A DNA stretch of 64,000 nucleotides from Trichuris trichiura (taxonomy: Eukaryota; Nematoda; Enoplea; Trichinellida; Trichuridae), in contig JBAJFE010000005.1 of NCBI GenBank assembly GCA_037903355.1, positions 124,001 through 188,000 of the forward strand, written 5' to 3'. Shown piece after piece: positions 32,301 to 43,545 of the stretch. The notes beneath the pieces are model-generated. The model was not told where the DNA came from. It saw only the letters and a program-made list of their open reading frames with translations, and did no database searches. The translations under genes and the position numbers were made by a program. How positions within the stretch are numbered: position 1 is the first letter of the stretch; each line of letters starts with the position of its first letter.

Positions 32301-34605
32301 TTGATTGTATCCACCTTTACGCTCGACCGCCGCCACTTCGGGCGCCATCCTGAAATTGAAGCAATCCGCGTACAGCCCGCGAAGGGAAATTTGACCGACA
32401 CATTAATAACAATACGCAATTCCTTCAAAGCCGCCTAGTCGATAAAGCTGTTGCCTTCAAAACATTTTTCCATTGATTAACGTTGCCAACAACAGACGAC
32501 TTTGAAAAGTAGCAAACCTTAAAAGTCTTATACCGCGGGCTTACGCTCAATACATGTTCGCACGCCTAATTTAACCGTGAAATATTTGAATAAACAAAAA
32601 AATTAGTCCACCGGCCGTTATGTAAGTTAAGTTCAAATGAGAACTCTACAGTAAGGTGAACCTGAAAACAACTACTTTCTTTGCGCAATCATTTCTCCAA
32701 GTAATCAACGTCGGCTGTCGAACTTTCGCAAACTAAAATTTACGCTGACAACTCGCCTACGTACGCGCCTGCGTTGGAGGGGCGCGAAAAGTTACAAAAG
32801 CCGCCCATCAATAATTCCATTAAAAAGTTCATAAAAAAACAATGCCATTCGCCCGGTCGCGCATGTCGACGGAATCGACCAAAAAAAAATCTCGACGTTA
32901 AGTCTTAAACAAAATGGAAACCTGACAACCTTATTAACTAATGCGACGGCGCGTCAGCGGGCAACAGCTTGAAAAAGTCTCAAACCAAATTTAGCATAGA
33001 AAAAAGGCGGTTGGGCGAGTTGCTACGTCACGGGGGTACATTGTTATCTATAAAGCAACGACAACGAAAGGAAAAAATCGACGAGATTTTGTAGCAATAT
33101 GCAAATAAGGAAAGTTAACCAAATGAAACAAATAAAATGAAGGCACCGCAGTGGCTGATCGACAGTGCTTCCACACGATTTCATTGATTCAACATAGTAT
33201 CAATCACTTCATCAACAATATCGACAAGACGGTTGGATCAATTGACGCTATTAAGGATGACAACAAGTTTGTACGCTATCGATTACATAGCGACTACATT
33301 TTGATACATTTCAATTTTCCCCTTTTTCAAATAACACATATACAAAGTAGATAAAAAAAAGTCAGTCACCCAAAAAGGCGCCCTTCGCTTTATTTATGAT
33401 TTTAAGGTGTGCCGCGGCAACGTCGCGTCGCCGTCTGTGACCTTGACAAAAGAAGGCTTACGAAGAAGAATCACTGCGCATTAAAGCAATTCAGCCGCTC
33501 AAGTCGACAGCGCTACGCCTATAGAAATTTGAATATGGAACAACGCTTTTCAACTACTTACCAATACGGAGTTCCAATGAAGGATCGCCGCTTGCTTATT
33601 GTGGCCGTAATTTGCGCGGCAACGCCAAAATCGGCTGCAAAAACAGACAATTTTCATGAATAAATCTCTGTCATCAAATCCGCGCGCGAGTAAATTCGCC
33701 CAAAGCATGAGGGGGCCCACTTTTTCCTTTTTTCTGGGCCCAAATTCCCTCCTTATCACAGGGCTTGCACATCTCCATTATCGATTTGCTTGGATGGACG
33801 CAGAAGCTTAATAAGATTGATTGTTGGTCGTTTTCGGTTAGAATTGCAACTTGTTGGATGAATCACCCTCGAATCCCGAAAAAAGCGACGAACTTACGCG
33901 CAGACGATAATAATAATAATAACTAAAATTAGTACCGAGTTTCACTTCGCCGTTGTCAGTGAGCAATATATTGGCACCCTTTAAAGGAAAATGTGAGAAA
34001 TGGAAGATTTGGTACAGTGGCAAGTCAAACTTTGACGTCTCGATGGATTTTGCCCATACTATGCAAATATTGCAATCCTTTGAGCGTTTCGCGGCAGACG
34101 AAAGCGATTTGCTGTTCCTGCAGAGGACCCGTAACTACAACAACAACGACAAAAAGATGCAACATGCGTATACGCATCGTAAAAAAACAAAAAGCACTTA
34201 CGATGATAGATGTCCTGCAAGGAACCGCCGCTGCAATATTCCATAACGATCCAAAGTTTGTCGCGTCTCAAATAGCTGTTGTAGTAGGCAATAATGTTCG
34301 GATGTTTGCACTCCTTCATCATAACGATCTCTTGTTGAATTACGGAAAAGTCGTCTCCTACGTACGGATCATTTTTTTTAATAATCAAATTTCAATACTT
34401 TTCAACTTTTACCTTGCTCCAATTTGATCACTTTTATGGCAGCCAATTCGCCGCTGTCCAAATGACGAGCCTGAAAATAGAAAAAAAAATATATATGTAT
34501 AGAGAACAAAAGAGCACATACTTTGAATACATCGCCATAGGTGCCGCTGCCGACGCGCTGAAGAAGCTCGTAATCTTCCTTTGGATCTCGTCGGTTGAAC
34601 TCCAT
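29340..34605 (-). CDS. MAP4K3/5-type germinal centre kinase with C-terminal CNH domain
   Basis: STE20-family Ser/Thr kinase acting upstream of JNK and in nutrient (mTORC1) signalling. Reverse strand, start [19 protein letters not shown]. Kinase motifs in order are the Gly loop [20 protein letters not shown] with the catalytic Lys, [88 protein letters not shown] and [14 protein letters not shown] Pro/Ser-rich linker (about 31160-31990) precedes [20 protein letters not shown], which opens the citron-homology domain; later CNH pieces include [16 protein letters not shown] and [12 protein letters not shown]. It ends [14 protein letters not shown]. The domain order and the GLPPTPK junction match MAP4K3/MAP4K5, not MAP4K1 or MAP4K4. 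Many short introns interrupt it. An upstream in-frame Met exists, but alignment favours this start. Confidence 0.92.
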
Positions 34606-37599
34606 TATTTGAACGGAGACGCGATTATAGTCCAATCGTCTGCAAAGTTGCCAAAAATGGAAATAGAAGCGGAAACAACGGCGTCGCCGAAACTTGGCGA
34701 AAGGTGTTGCTCGTAGCGTTTCGAAAGAAAAAAAACATTTCAAAGGAAAATAAAAAAAATGGAGCCGTACGTTGGCAACTCAGTTCCGCTGCAGCTGTCG
34801 CAACTACGAAACTGAGCAAAAGTGAAAGAAGAAAGAGAAAGGAAAATTTATACAGCCGCGTCGCCGCTACGCATGAAATTGACTGGCAAAAGCGAAATGC
34901 GGACGATCGCCAATCAATACCGACAATTTCCTTCCAACCAGCGAAAAAAAAACAAAAATAGAAAGAAAAAACACAAAACTAACGCGCAACTGACCAAGTT
35001 GGAATCAAACGGCTTCGCCAACGAACCCAATTGCGAGATTTTGAATCGTTTGTACATTAAAAGGTAAAACACCTTTCGACGAATACTGCTGGAAATCGGC
35101 TCGAAACAGCTAAAGCGTAACGCGCGCAATGCCCAAAAAAGGACGGAGAATAAAGGAAACAAAATTCGTCAACTCCAACTCGTACGCGCGCATTCGATCA
35201 GGCAATAATCGATAGCGCAAATTTTAAGTCTTCGTCGTCGTCATTTCATTTGATTGAGTCAAGTATGGAAATTCAATAGCAAAAAGTTTACGGCAAAAGA
35301 AGTCGACAAGTCGGCGGGCAAACATTTCTCTCGGCCCATTTGTCGTTAAAACGATCGGCCAAAAATGGTAACGCCGCCGCCTACGGTTGAGCGCGCGCAG
35401 CGTCATTGCAAACTATTGCGCAGCAAAAGGCTTTTATCAAAAGTTCAGTGATTCATTGGCCGTCCAAAAAAAATCGCGCGACGTTACAGTCAGCTTTAGA
35501 AAAATGCGCAGGTTTTTGTCATGCTCCGCAGGCGTTATTCAACAAAACGATTGTACCTGCTTCGCTCGTATACATATGGTCATTCGAGGAGCGAAGAGAG
35601 AGAAGGAAAGTTCTTTTTTTAACACCTGGTCGAAGTATTTTACGCAAAACAACATCAATAACAATACATTTACCTGAAGCGCAATTGCTGAAGCGGCGTT
35701 TGCTTGAAGGGAGATGTTTGGCAGTCATGGAAGTCCACTTATGGGCCCCGTGCCGTGCTGGCGATGAATCGTCGCCGGTGGACGGGTGACTCCCGTTGGA
35801 TGATGACTATTAAATCGATATCTGCAATTAAATCATATGTCAAAAGGAATCTTCATTTGACAGAGCCAAAATCTGCCGATGGATCACGGAAAGGTTGAAA
35901 AAGTCAATTCAATTCAATGGCAACTAAACGCGCTAACTCGAAGCGAAGCGTAGCGACTTGATCGGTCATTCAATTTCCACAAATATGCGGTTGATCATTG
36001 AGCATACACACACCGGTTCTCGCGCTGATTGATAGATACTGCGCCCTCGTATGACTTGATGACGCTATGCCAAACTCCCTCGGTTACTCGTCAAGTGAGT
36101 ACGTAAACAAAGTGGACGCTAAGAGGGCGAAAGAGAAATTGTTTGCCGTTAATTCTGCAAAGGCAAATGAAATTACAGCACGCGAAGTTTACTAGTCTCC
36201 TAATAGCAATAGTATGAGGAACTCATTCATAAATTAAACACACTAACAAGCCCATCGGATACCGCGTAGAGGAATACATATTTCCGACGTATACTAAACG
36301 ATGACATTTTATTTCATCAATTGACGTAGCATCTTGAAGCGTCACACGTCAACTATGTCGCGTGAAATTTTACACTTGTGACGTCATATGGACGTTCAAA
36401 AAAAATTCCAGAGAAGGAATTTTCTCTATTGGCGATAGATGGCTCGAACTTGGAAAGAATGATTTTCTTCAACTTTGTAGCCTTAAGATTTTTATTAGCA
36501 TTTTTCAGCTTCAACAGTACAAAACTAAATACGGAATTTTTTTTGACATCATAGCAGGTCATTCTGTAAATATATAACGTGTAATAAGGTACAGTATATG
36601 AGAGCAAAAATAAACTCAGCAAATTCGCCCAACAAAGGTGCGTACAATTACTGAAAGCTTTCTAATTGGTTAATTAGCTTAAGGCGAGTGGGCGAAACAG
36701 ACTAAATTTCGGACGAAGAACTTGTTTTGAACATTTGATAAAGCTACTATCGATTGAAACGAATAGCACTCCAGTACAGTTCAAGTATTATTTACCAAGC
36801 ATTAATAGCGAGCTAGCAAAGAGTTACCGTCGCTTTGGGCTTGGATACGGCAAATCAAAGTAGCGGCGGGCGATCCGATGCCTACCGTACTACTCAGCTG
36901 TAATGCAAGTTGACTTGCAGCTTAGCAACGTTGTTGGTGGCAAGAGAATGAGCAAAAGTCAATCGAAGCAGCTGAAGCCTATTAACAACCGACAAGTCAA
37001 ACAATGAGAACAAAAAGGTGCAATGCGACTTTAAAAAAAGTGCACCCGCGCGACCGAACCGGTTTGACGGAACGGTCCGGTCGAATTTTAAAACCAACTA
37101 TGACAACAAGACAATTCAATAGAGCGAACTGCCAAATGATCAACCGAACGCAAAGAGATCAACCGGCAAATGGAAACCCTAAACCGCCGAGGTCGACCGA
37201 AAAATGGTCAAGGGCGACACGACAGCTTGCTTGCTCCGGCGGGAGAGGAGGGCGTTTGCGAAACCGGTTCGAAAGCTGATCACGACTTGCGCCGGGAAGA
37301 AAACAAAGCATTGCGTTGCAGCCGAGCAGCAACAATCGCCTGACAAAATGGGACGGAACGGAAAACGATCACGACTTACTTACGTTACTTGCAAAGCCGG
37401 TTGGACGGGATGCATTAATATCGAGAAAACGTAAGGCAAAAAGGCCACCAACAGTTTTCAACGGCGCCTATACCCGATAACGAACTCGAATTGCAATACG
37501 AAGGACAATTCGTTCCTTACTACAGTAAGACATTTGATCCTGCCAATCTTTATTGTTACTACCGTAGGCATTAAGCGGCTGACGTTTAGATTTTGAACT
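34606..37599. other. Intergenic region, no supported gene
   Basis: Nearly 3 kb between the divergent MAP4K and SDR genes. ORFs up to 127 codons occur on the plus strand (35406-35789) and others on both strands. They overlap one another in several frames, have low-complexity Arg/Lys-rich translations and show no domain. Several CTACYGTA/TACAGTAA words are present (36883, 37520, 37560). Promoters for both neighbours must lie here, but no site could be assigned. Confidence 0.4.
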
Positions 37600-38685
37600 A
37601 TGGACTTGGATTGGCTGCGTTCGGATGTTGCTCAGGCATTTTTAACTGCCAGTGCCGTAGTAGGTTCAGCTTCGGTAATTACATTTTTCCTTAAAGTCTA
37701 TCGCGACAGTCGCATCAAGGAATGCCCAGCAAAACCGTCTCTTGACGGCAAGGTTTATCTTATCACTGGTGGCAGCAGCGGCATAGGTAAGAATTTGACG
37801 ATGCCAAATTTAGCTACGATGTTTTAAGCGCTTTTAGGTCTCGAGTTGGCTAAGCAGGTCGCCAAGCTGGGCGCGACAACCATTATTGCTTCCCCGAATG
37901 AGAAAACGGGATTGGAAGCGGTCGAAACGATTAAGAAGGATTGCGGCGACCAAAAAGTTTTAATTCGTTGGATGGAACTTCATTTGGACTCCTTTGTCGA
38001 CGTTTGGAAATTCGCCGTAGCTTTTGTCGAGCGCTACGAAACCCTTGACTGTTTGGTCAACAATGCCGGCATTATGCTGTCGCCTTATCGCCTTACCAAG
38101 GATGGTATAGAATCCCATTTTGCTATTAACCATTTGGGCCATGTCTACTTGACGCAACTTTTGGGAACTATGCTTGAAATGAGTGGCACTAGCGAGATGC
38201 CCGCTCGAATCGTCTTCATTTCGTCAGGCAAGTATAAGAAGGCTACAATGGCATCTTTCAGCACTGTCAACTCAAGCGAAGGTTACAATCCCGAAGTTGC
38301 TTACGCGAGAAGCAAGTTGGCTAGTATTCTGTATGCGCGTAGCCTAGCGCGGGAATACCATCAAGCCAATGTGCCAGTGTCCGTATATCTTGCTCGTCCG
38401 GGCTTTGTCAGAGGTACAAATTTGGGACGCAACGTTCCAGCTATTCTACGCATGTTTGCCAAACCTCTGATGTGGTTCTTTGGCATTACGCCAAAGCAAG
38501 CTGTGCAAAATCTGCTCTACTGTTGCACGGCAAAGCTTCTCTCTGGTGCAATGTATAACAATTGCGAAATTTGTCCGTACGATTACGACTTAGTGAACGA
38601 AGCAAACGAGAAATACATGGCCGACTATACGCGTGGTCTAGTAGCAAAAATACTCGATGAAAATGATTTACCGCCTTCCCTTTGA
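37600..38685 (+). CDS. Short-chain dehydrogenase/reductase with N-terminal membrane anchor
   Basis: Two exons, 37600-37796 and 37838-38685. The start MDLDWLRSDVAQAFLTASAV follows a GTTTAG acceptor by 10 nt and begins a hydrophobic N-terminal segment (VVGSASVITFFLKVY). The Rossmann motif is LITGGSSGIG. Next come LDCLVNNAGIMLSP, the catalytic Ser (IVFISSGKY) and YARSK (YxxxK). The C-terminal half has VYLARPGFVRGTNLG and ends NDLPPSL-stop. All catalytic residues are present. Family resemblance is to retinol-dehydrogenase/DHRS-type SDRs. It is diverged from the minus-strand SDR at 26.5-28 kb: the usual GCR after strand 2 reads IASPNE here. Substrate unknown. Confidence 0.9.
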
Positions 38686-39204
38686 ATTCAGGTTGGCTTC
38701 CTACCGTAATCGTTGCCTTTTAAACAACATCGAAATCAAATCACCTTTTTAAAAGGTGAATTGATTTTTTTCGTGCACTTTCTGAAAATAAAAATAAATT
38801 CGTGTTTAAATAAATTCTGTCTGCGCAACAGCCGGCCGAAGTAATTTCGGAATGAAATCCAGGCGAAACGGAAAGAAACAAAGTAGAGATTGGAATTTAA
38901 TTGATTATTGCTATATGATTTAAGACAACAAAATCACGATACTTAAACGGTTTTTTTGTCAAAAAAAGCCGAATTCAAAAGTTTGCAACCATACTGTAAG
39001 AGTATAGTCAAGTAGTATGACATTCTGTAGCTTTATAACTTTCCTGTTACTTCGGTTTGTACCTTTTCTAGCGCTCTGTCGGAAATAATAAGCTATACTG
39101 TTTTAAAAAACCGTCCAAATTCTTTGAAGGTAAGAGATTTCCGATTTGCACAGTTTATTCGTCGATTGACTCGCAACTTGCGTGCTGCAGAGGCTCGTCG
39201 ATTC
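38686..39204. other. Intergenic spacer
   Basis: Contains a short palindrome TCACCTTTTTAAAAGGTGA shortly after the SDR stop, three TACYGTA-type words (38702, 38994 and nearby), and the acceptor GCTGCAG about 15 nt before the ACTR10 start. No gene is seen. Confidence 0.4.
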
Positions 39205-40862
39205 ATGGCTTTTTATGAAGGCATTGGTTACATGATCGATAAGCCTACGATCGTGCTAGACATTGGCAGCGCTTACGTAAAGTAACGAGTTCGAATGTGC
39301 TAAAAACTCCAATGTACTCATGACTCATCATACTTCAGACTTGGGTTCAGCGGTGAGCTAAGTCCAAGACGTATTCTGCCCACCGACCAGCTTCTCTACA
39401 TTCCAAAGCAAGGGCCCAAATCGCTGCTCGAACTGTCGAATGGCGGAGATGATGCTCACGCCGCATTCGTTCACTTGTTCTACGAACTGTTTTTCAGGCA
39501 AGTTTTGTTGACTGAAAAGCATTTTTAGCACCTAAACGTCGCGTCGTTTAAATTTTTGAATTACTGTAGCTGTTTTCAGGTTCGTTTTTTGTTTACATTT
39601 ATAAAATGTTGATTACGCAAAATCCTTCTTCGTTAGACACCTGCTGCTTAGCCCAAAAGACAGAAGAGTGGTTATTGTTGAAAGCGTGCTCAATCCTAGC
39701 GAGGTGCGTTCGACCATGGCCAAAGTGTTGTTCACGCGTTACGAGGTATTGAGCAACTTTTTTTTAAACTATGCTTACTACTTGTGTTTTTGTGCAGGTA
39801 ATGTCGGTAATGTTTGCTCCAAATTCTCTTTGTTCCTGCTTGCCGTTGGGCCTTCAAACCGCGCTGGTTGTTGACGTTGGCTATTCTGGTACGCAGGTGC
39901 TTCCAGTGTTCGACGGAATCTCTTTGTTGCACTCCATTCAAACGTCCAGCGTTGGATCTCAAGCAGTTCATCGGTAATATAATCCTCCCGTGCTGTTTAC
40001 TTCAAAAAATCTTCGGTACTTCTTAGAAGGTTAAAGGAATTGATTCAAAAACGTTGCACCGTATTCGTTGGAACAAACCAGGTAAGCATGGCCGAATACG
40101 GGGAACTGTTGGACGATGAAACGCTGGAAAATCTCACTGGTAAGCGAAAAGCGCCTTACCTATAAAGATAAGACTTTGGATTTAGCAAGACTGTGTTTCG
40201 TCACTCATCGAGAACGAGGCATCGCGTATCAAATGGAAGACGAAAATTGCTCTCAAATGCCAGAGCCTCCGCCCAAAGTTGAATATCCTTTGCAGAAGGA
40301 CAAAATCTTAATTGTGGAAGGAGCAGTACGGGAAGCAGCCGCCGAAATACTATTCGAACACAATGAAGATGACATGTCTATTCCGCAACTGATTTTGGAA
40401 GCCGTCATCAAAGTATTTACAATCAAAATGCGCGTAAGCCTTACAGGCAATTTAAGAATTTTCAAATTGCAGTGTCCAATAGACATACGCCGTTCGATGA
40501 TTGAAGGTATACTAGTGGTGGGCGGTGGTTGTATGTTGCCGGGATTCATGTCCCGACTGAAGGAGGAACTTTTGGAAAGTTTGGAAAACGTAACAAAGTA
40601 CGGTAGCAAGCTTTCCTTTCGTACTGCCAAATTCTTCAAAGCTCGAACAAAAGAAAACTGTATGGCATGGCTTGGAGGTAACAATTCCTACTTTCGCTTA
40701 CGTTGTTGAAGTTTTGACTTAATGTCAGGCAGTATTATTGGTTCGCTCGAAATACTTCCGTATCGATCGATCAGCAGGACCGAGTACGAAAAGAATGGCC
40801 GCATAACCGACTGGACAGATCAAAGTATGGCAAACGTTAATGAAAATGGAATAAGCGGCTAA
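39205..40862 (+). CDS. ACTR10: Actin-related protein 10 (dynactin pointed-end subunit)
   Basis: Arp11/ARP10 caps the pointed end of the dynactin filament with p62, p25 and p27. The product starts MAFYEGIGYMIDKPTIVLDI, then GFSGELSPRRILPTDQLL, FFRHLLLSPKDRRVVIVESV, LNPSEVRSTMAKVLFTRYEV, ALVVDVGYSGTQVLPVFDG, PPPKVEYPLQKDKILIVEG, CPIDIRRSMIEGILVVGGG, MLPGFMSRLKEEL and CMAWLGG. It ends with RITDWTDQSMANVNENGISG-stop. Motif order follows vertebrate ACTR10 along the whole length, including the HLLL/PRDRRVV-type signature. About eight short introns. It converges on MRPL39 with under 100 bp between the stop codons. Confidence 0.93.
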
Positions 40863-40950
40863 ATGTAGCAGCAGTAGAAAACGTGCAAGTTTTTACCATT
40901 TGCAGATTTCCAAAACGTAAACAAAAACAGCTTCGCAGAAAGCCTTAAGT

Positions 40951-42338
40951 TTATTGAACGCTTTCCGTTTGCATGTTGTTCACGGGGGTCATTTGCTCTT
41001 CCGCAGCTTGAAGCGCGTAACGATTACGCGAAGGTCTCTCGAGGGGACTCTGTAGAAAAGAAAATTTAAAATTTAAATAACAATAGGAAAAATTGTATTT
41101 ACCATTGCTTTTGAATTATGGCATACTACTTCCCACGCCCAAGAATTGATCCGTTGCGTAAAAGGTACCGATACTCCTTGGACGCGACACAATGAGCCAA
41201 AATCGTCCGTTGAGTAATAGTGAAACTGAAGCACTTATTATTACTACTTTTTTTTAAAAATCGATCCTATATCCTACCGCAGTAACGTTGTAGAAGCCAA
41301 GTTGGGCGGTTGAAGAGATCATTGGACCGAGACTAATGTCCACGTGATCTCCCACGCGGTAAAGCGGAATTTTTTTACCGCCTTTCTTCATTGTATTTGC
41401 TATCGATTGCACCTGCTCACTTTTAAAGCGATTATCTTGAAACATTTCTTTTGCCACCGAAACGTCAACGTCCAGACGTTCGATGGGAAAGTCTTTTTTA
41501 CGTAGTTCCTTTGGAGGTACGTAACTGAGCATTCGAAAATCTTTCTGTTAACATAACGGAAGTGCTCAAGTTAATTCGCTACCGTAACAGTTACCTCGGA
41601 TGGTTGCCAGCCGTTGTGCTTTCCAAAGTCAACGTCGTAAACAAATGAACCGCTTCTTACTGTAAGAATTCAAAAAATAATGATAATAAGGTTCAATGAC
41701 TTACCGTCTACTGCCGGCCAACTATGCAAAGTCACCAAAACGTCTTCTTTAAAAGACGTTTCGAGTATGTAGCCTAAAATAAGACTGCACGTTCTCCAAT
41801 AAGCCTAAATGGACAGCTTTTTTCCCTATGAATATTGTACGCGATTTACGCACCTTATTAACAACGGAAGGATCTTCGTCTGTGTAAAATAAAAATTTCA
41901 AATCACAGTCGGAAGGCAGCGGGCGACGCATATCCCAAGCAACACCGTTAACCATAGCTAAGGCAGCTCGATCGGAAATCAGACGGCTGAGATGCAATGC
42001 GCAATCGAACGGAGTGGAAACGTCTTTATTCATCGCCAAAATTATCGCTTTTTCTTCTTCTTCTCCTTCGGCCTTGTTGACCACCGCTTTTGGAGGATGA
42101 ACCCTTACTTCAATCTTTTCCAGCAAGCCAATCAAGTTTTGTTGACGAATTCGTTCCTTTTCAAAAAGACCGCTTCGCCTTTCTCGTATTTGACTCATTG
42201 TCGAACAGGTACGCAAGCAGCTGGCCGAGCAGACGCGACGACCTGGAAAGAAGAATTCGCTTGATGCAACTGCCTTGAAAGAGTGAAATACGCACCAAGC
42301 CGACCAAAAGAGCGCATCGCAAAGCTACTCATTGACAT
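40951..42338 (-). CDS. MRPL39: Mitochondrial large-subunit ribosomal protein mL39
   Basis: Threonyl-tRNA-synthetase-like protein of the mitochondrial 39S subunit. On the reverse strand the start MSMSSFAMRSFGRL followed by VASSEFFFPGRRVCSA looks like a mitochondrial targeting sequence. Then come RRSGLFEKERIRQQNLIG, a TGS domain with AIILAMNKDVSTPFDCALHL and VAWDMRRPLPSDCDLKFL, and the threonyl-tRNA-synthetase-like second half: ELRKKDFPIERLDVDVSVAK, VGDHVDISLGPMI and YNVTAVGYR. It ends NMQTESVQ-stop. The synthetase catalytic core is absent, as in the family. It is divergent from MED6 across 147 bp. Confidence 0.9.
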
Positions 42339-42485
42339 TTTAACAGTATAAATTTTCCAAGCACTCTTACGAAGAAGAAGTTCTACGCATCAGAAATACG
42401 GAAATGGATATTTTCTCTAATGTACAGTAAGCATTGAACCTGCGGTACATACAGTATACAGTGGAAGCTTTTCAGCATTGCGAAA
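42339..42485. promoter_or_regulatory. Compact divergent promoter region of MRPL39 and MED6
   Basis: Only 147 bp separates the two start codons. It holds two TACAGTA words (42423 and about 42450) and a CTTTTCAG acceptor about 10 nt before the MED6 ATG. No TATA box is obvious. Confidence 0.5.
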
Positions 42486-43545
42486 ATGAACGTTGCCAGC
42501 GGCTTGCAAGTGTCCAATCCATTGCATGTTCAGTGGAATCCGCCCTGGAATCCGAATTGGATAAATGCGAGCAATGTACTCGAGTATTTCACCAATACGA
42601 TGAATCCATTCTACGACCCGAACTGTTTAAACGAGCAAATACGCATGCAGCGTTTGTCGCCCGAAGTGCTTTCGTAAGCTTGCCAATACGTCATTGTAAT
42701 GATGTTGAAATATTGCATATTGTCGTTAAGGCGCGCAAGCGGCGTCGAGTACGCTTTGCTTTTTGCCTGTGAACCCCTTTTCGTCATTCGAAAGCAGTAT
42801 CGTCAGGCGAATCAGACAAGTAACCCTCCTAGCAGGCTGTTATAGTATTTTTTTTTAAAATAAGTAAAGTAATTTAGTCACTCCAATGGAAGACTACTAC
42901 ATCATTGGAGGAACGGTTTACCAAGCGCCCGACCTATGTTCCGTATTGAATTCAAGACTCCAAGCGAGCATCGAGCATTTGCGCGCAGCTTTCGAAGAGG
43001 GTAAATTCCCCTTTTGTGTCTGCGCAAAGAAGGAAAAGCTTTTTTGCTTTTTTTTAAGCCAAATCGTTTTATCGTTTCCATCCCGCCAAAGGTTACTACT
43101 GGCAATTCAAAAACGAAGCGACAGTAGAAAAGAAAAGCAAGTTCATTCGTGACGCCCATTTAGTTTCAACGTTTGTTTCTCGATTTAGCCGCCAAAAAGA
43201 GCAAAGAAAATGTTGTGGAAGACGTGCGCGCCAGTCTTTATCAACGCCAGCGTATGGACACGTTGATAGGCGATTTGGTGAACAAATTCCCTTTGCCGAT
43301 GCTCGAGGAAGTTGGCGATATGGACAGTATGGAAAAAGGTGCGCAGGTTCCTTTTTCCCGCTTTTATTTAGTTCGAAATTTTTTCGCTTTTTTCTACGGC
43401 GTGCGGAACCATTGATTCCACCGGTGCTTGTTTTTTAGAAAGTCCAAAGAAAGCCGCTTCAGCGGACGCAAATAACCTAAAGGAATCGGGCAAGCGAGAA
43501 GACGACGAGGAGCAAAAACTGTCGTCGAAAAGATTGAAAAGTTAG
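42486..43545 (+). CDS. MED6: Mediator complex subunit 6
   Basis: Head-module subunit of Mediator, linking activators to RNA polymerase II. The product starts MNVASGLQVSNPLHVQWN, then VLEYFTNTMNPFYDPNCLNE, RMQRLSPEVLS, and after a short intron GVEYALLFACEPLFVIRKQY. Next are MEDYYIIGGTVYQAPDLCSV, LNSRLQASIEHLRAAFEE, YYWQFKNEATVEKKSK and YQRQRMDTLIGDLVNKFP. It ends with a charged tail EDDEEQKLSSKRLKS-stop. The YYII.G.VYQAPDL signature is diagnostic. At least six exons with short introns. Confidence 0.95.

Noticed and set aside
35406..35789. 127-codon ORF in the MAP4K-SDR spacer
   Set aside because: Overlaps long ORFs in other frames and has low-complexity basic composition and no domain; likely chance.
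36353..36622. Reverse ORF rich in Leu/Ser/Phe as a membrane protein
   Set aside because: Composition reflects AT-rich DNA; no start context or partner exons.
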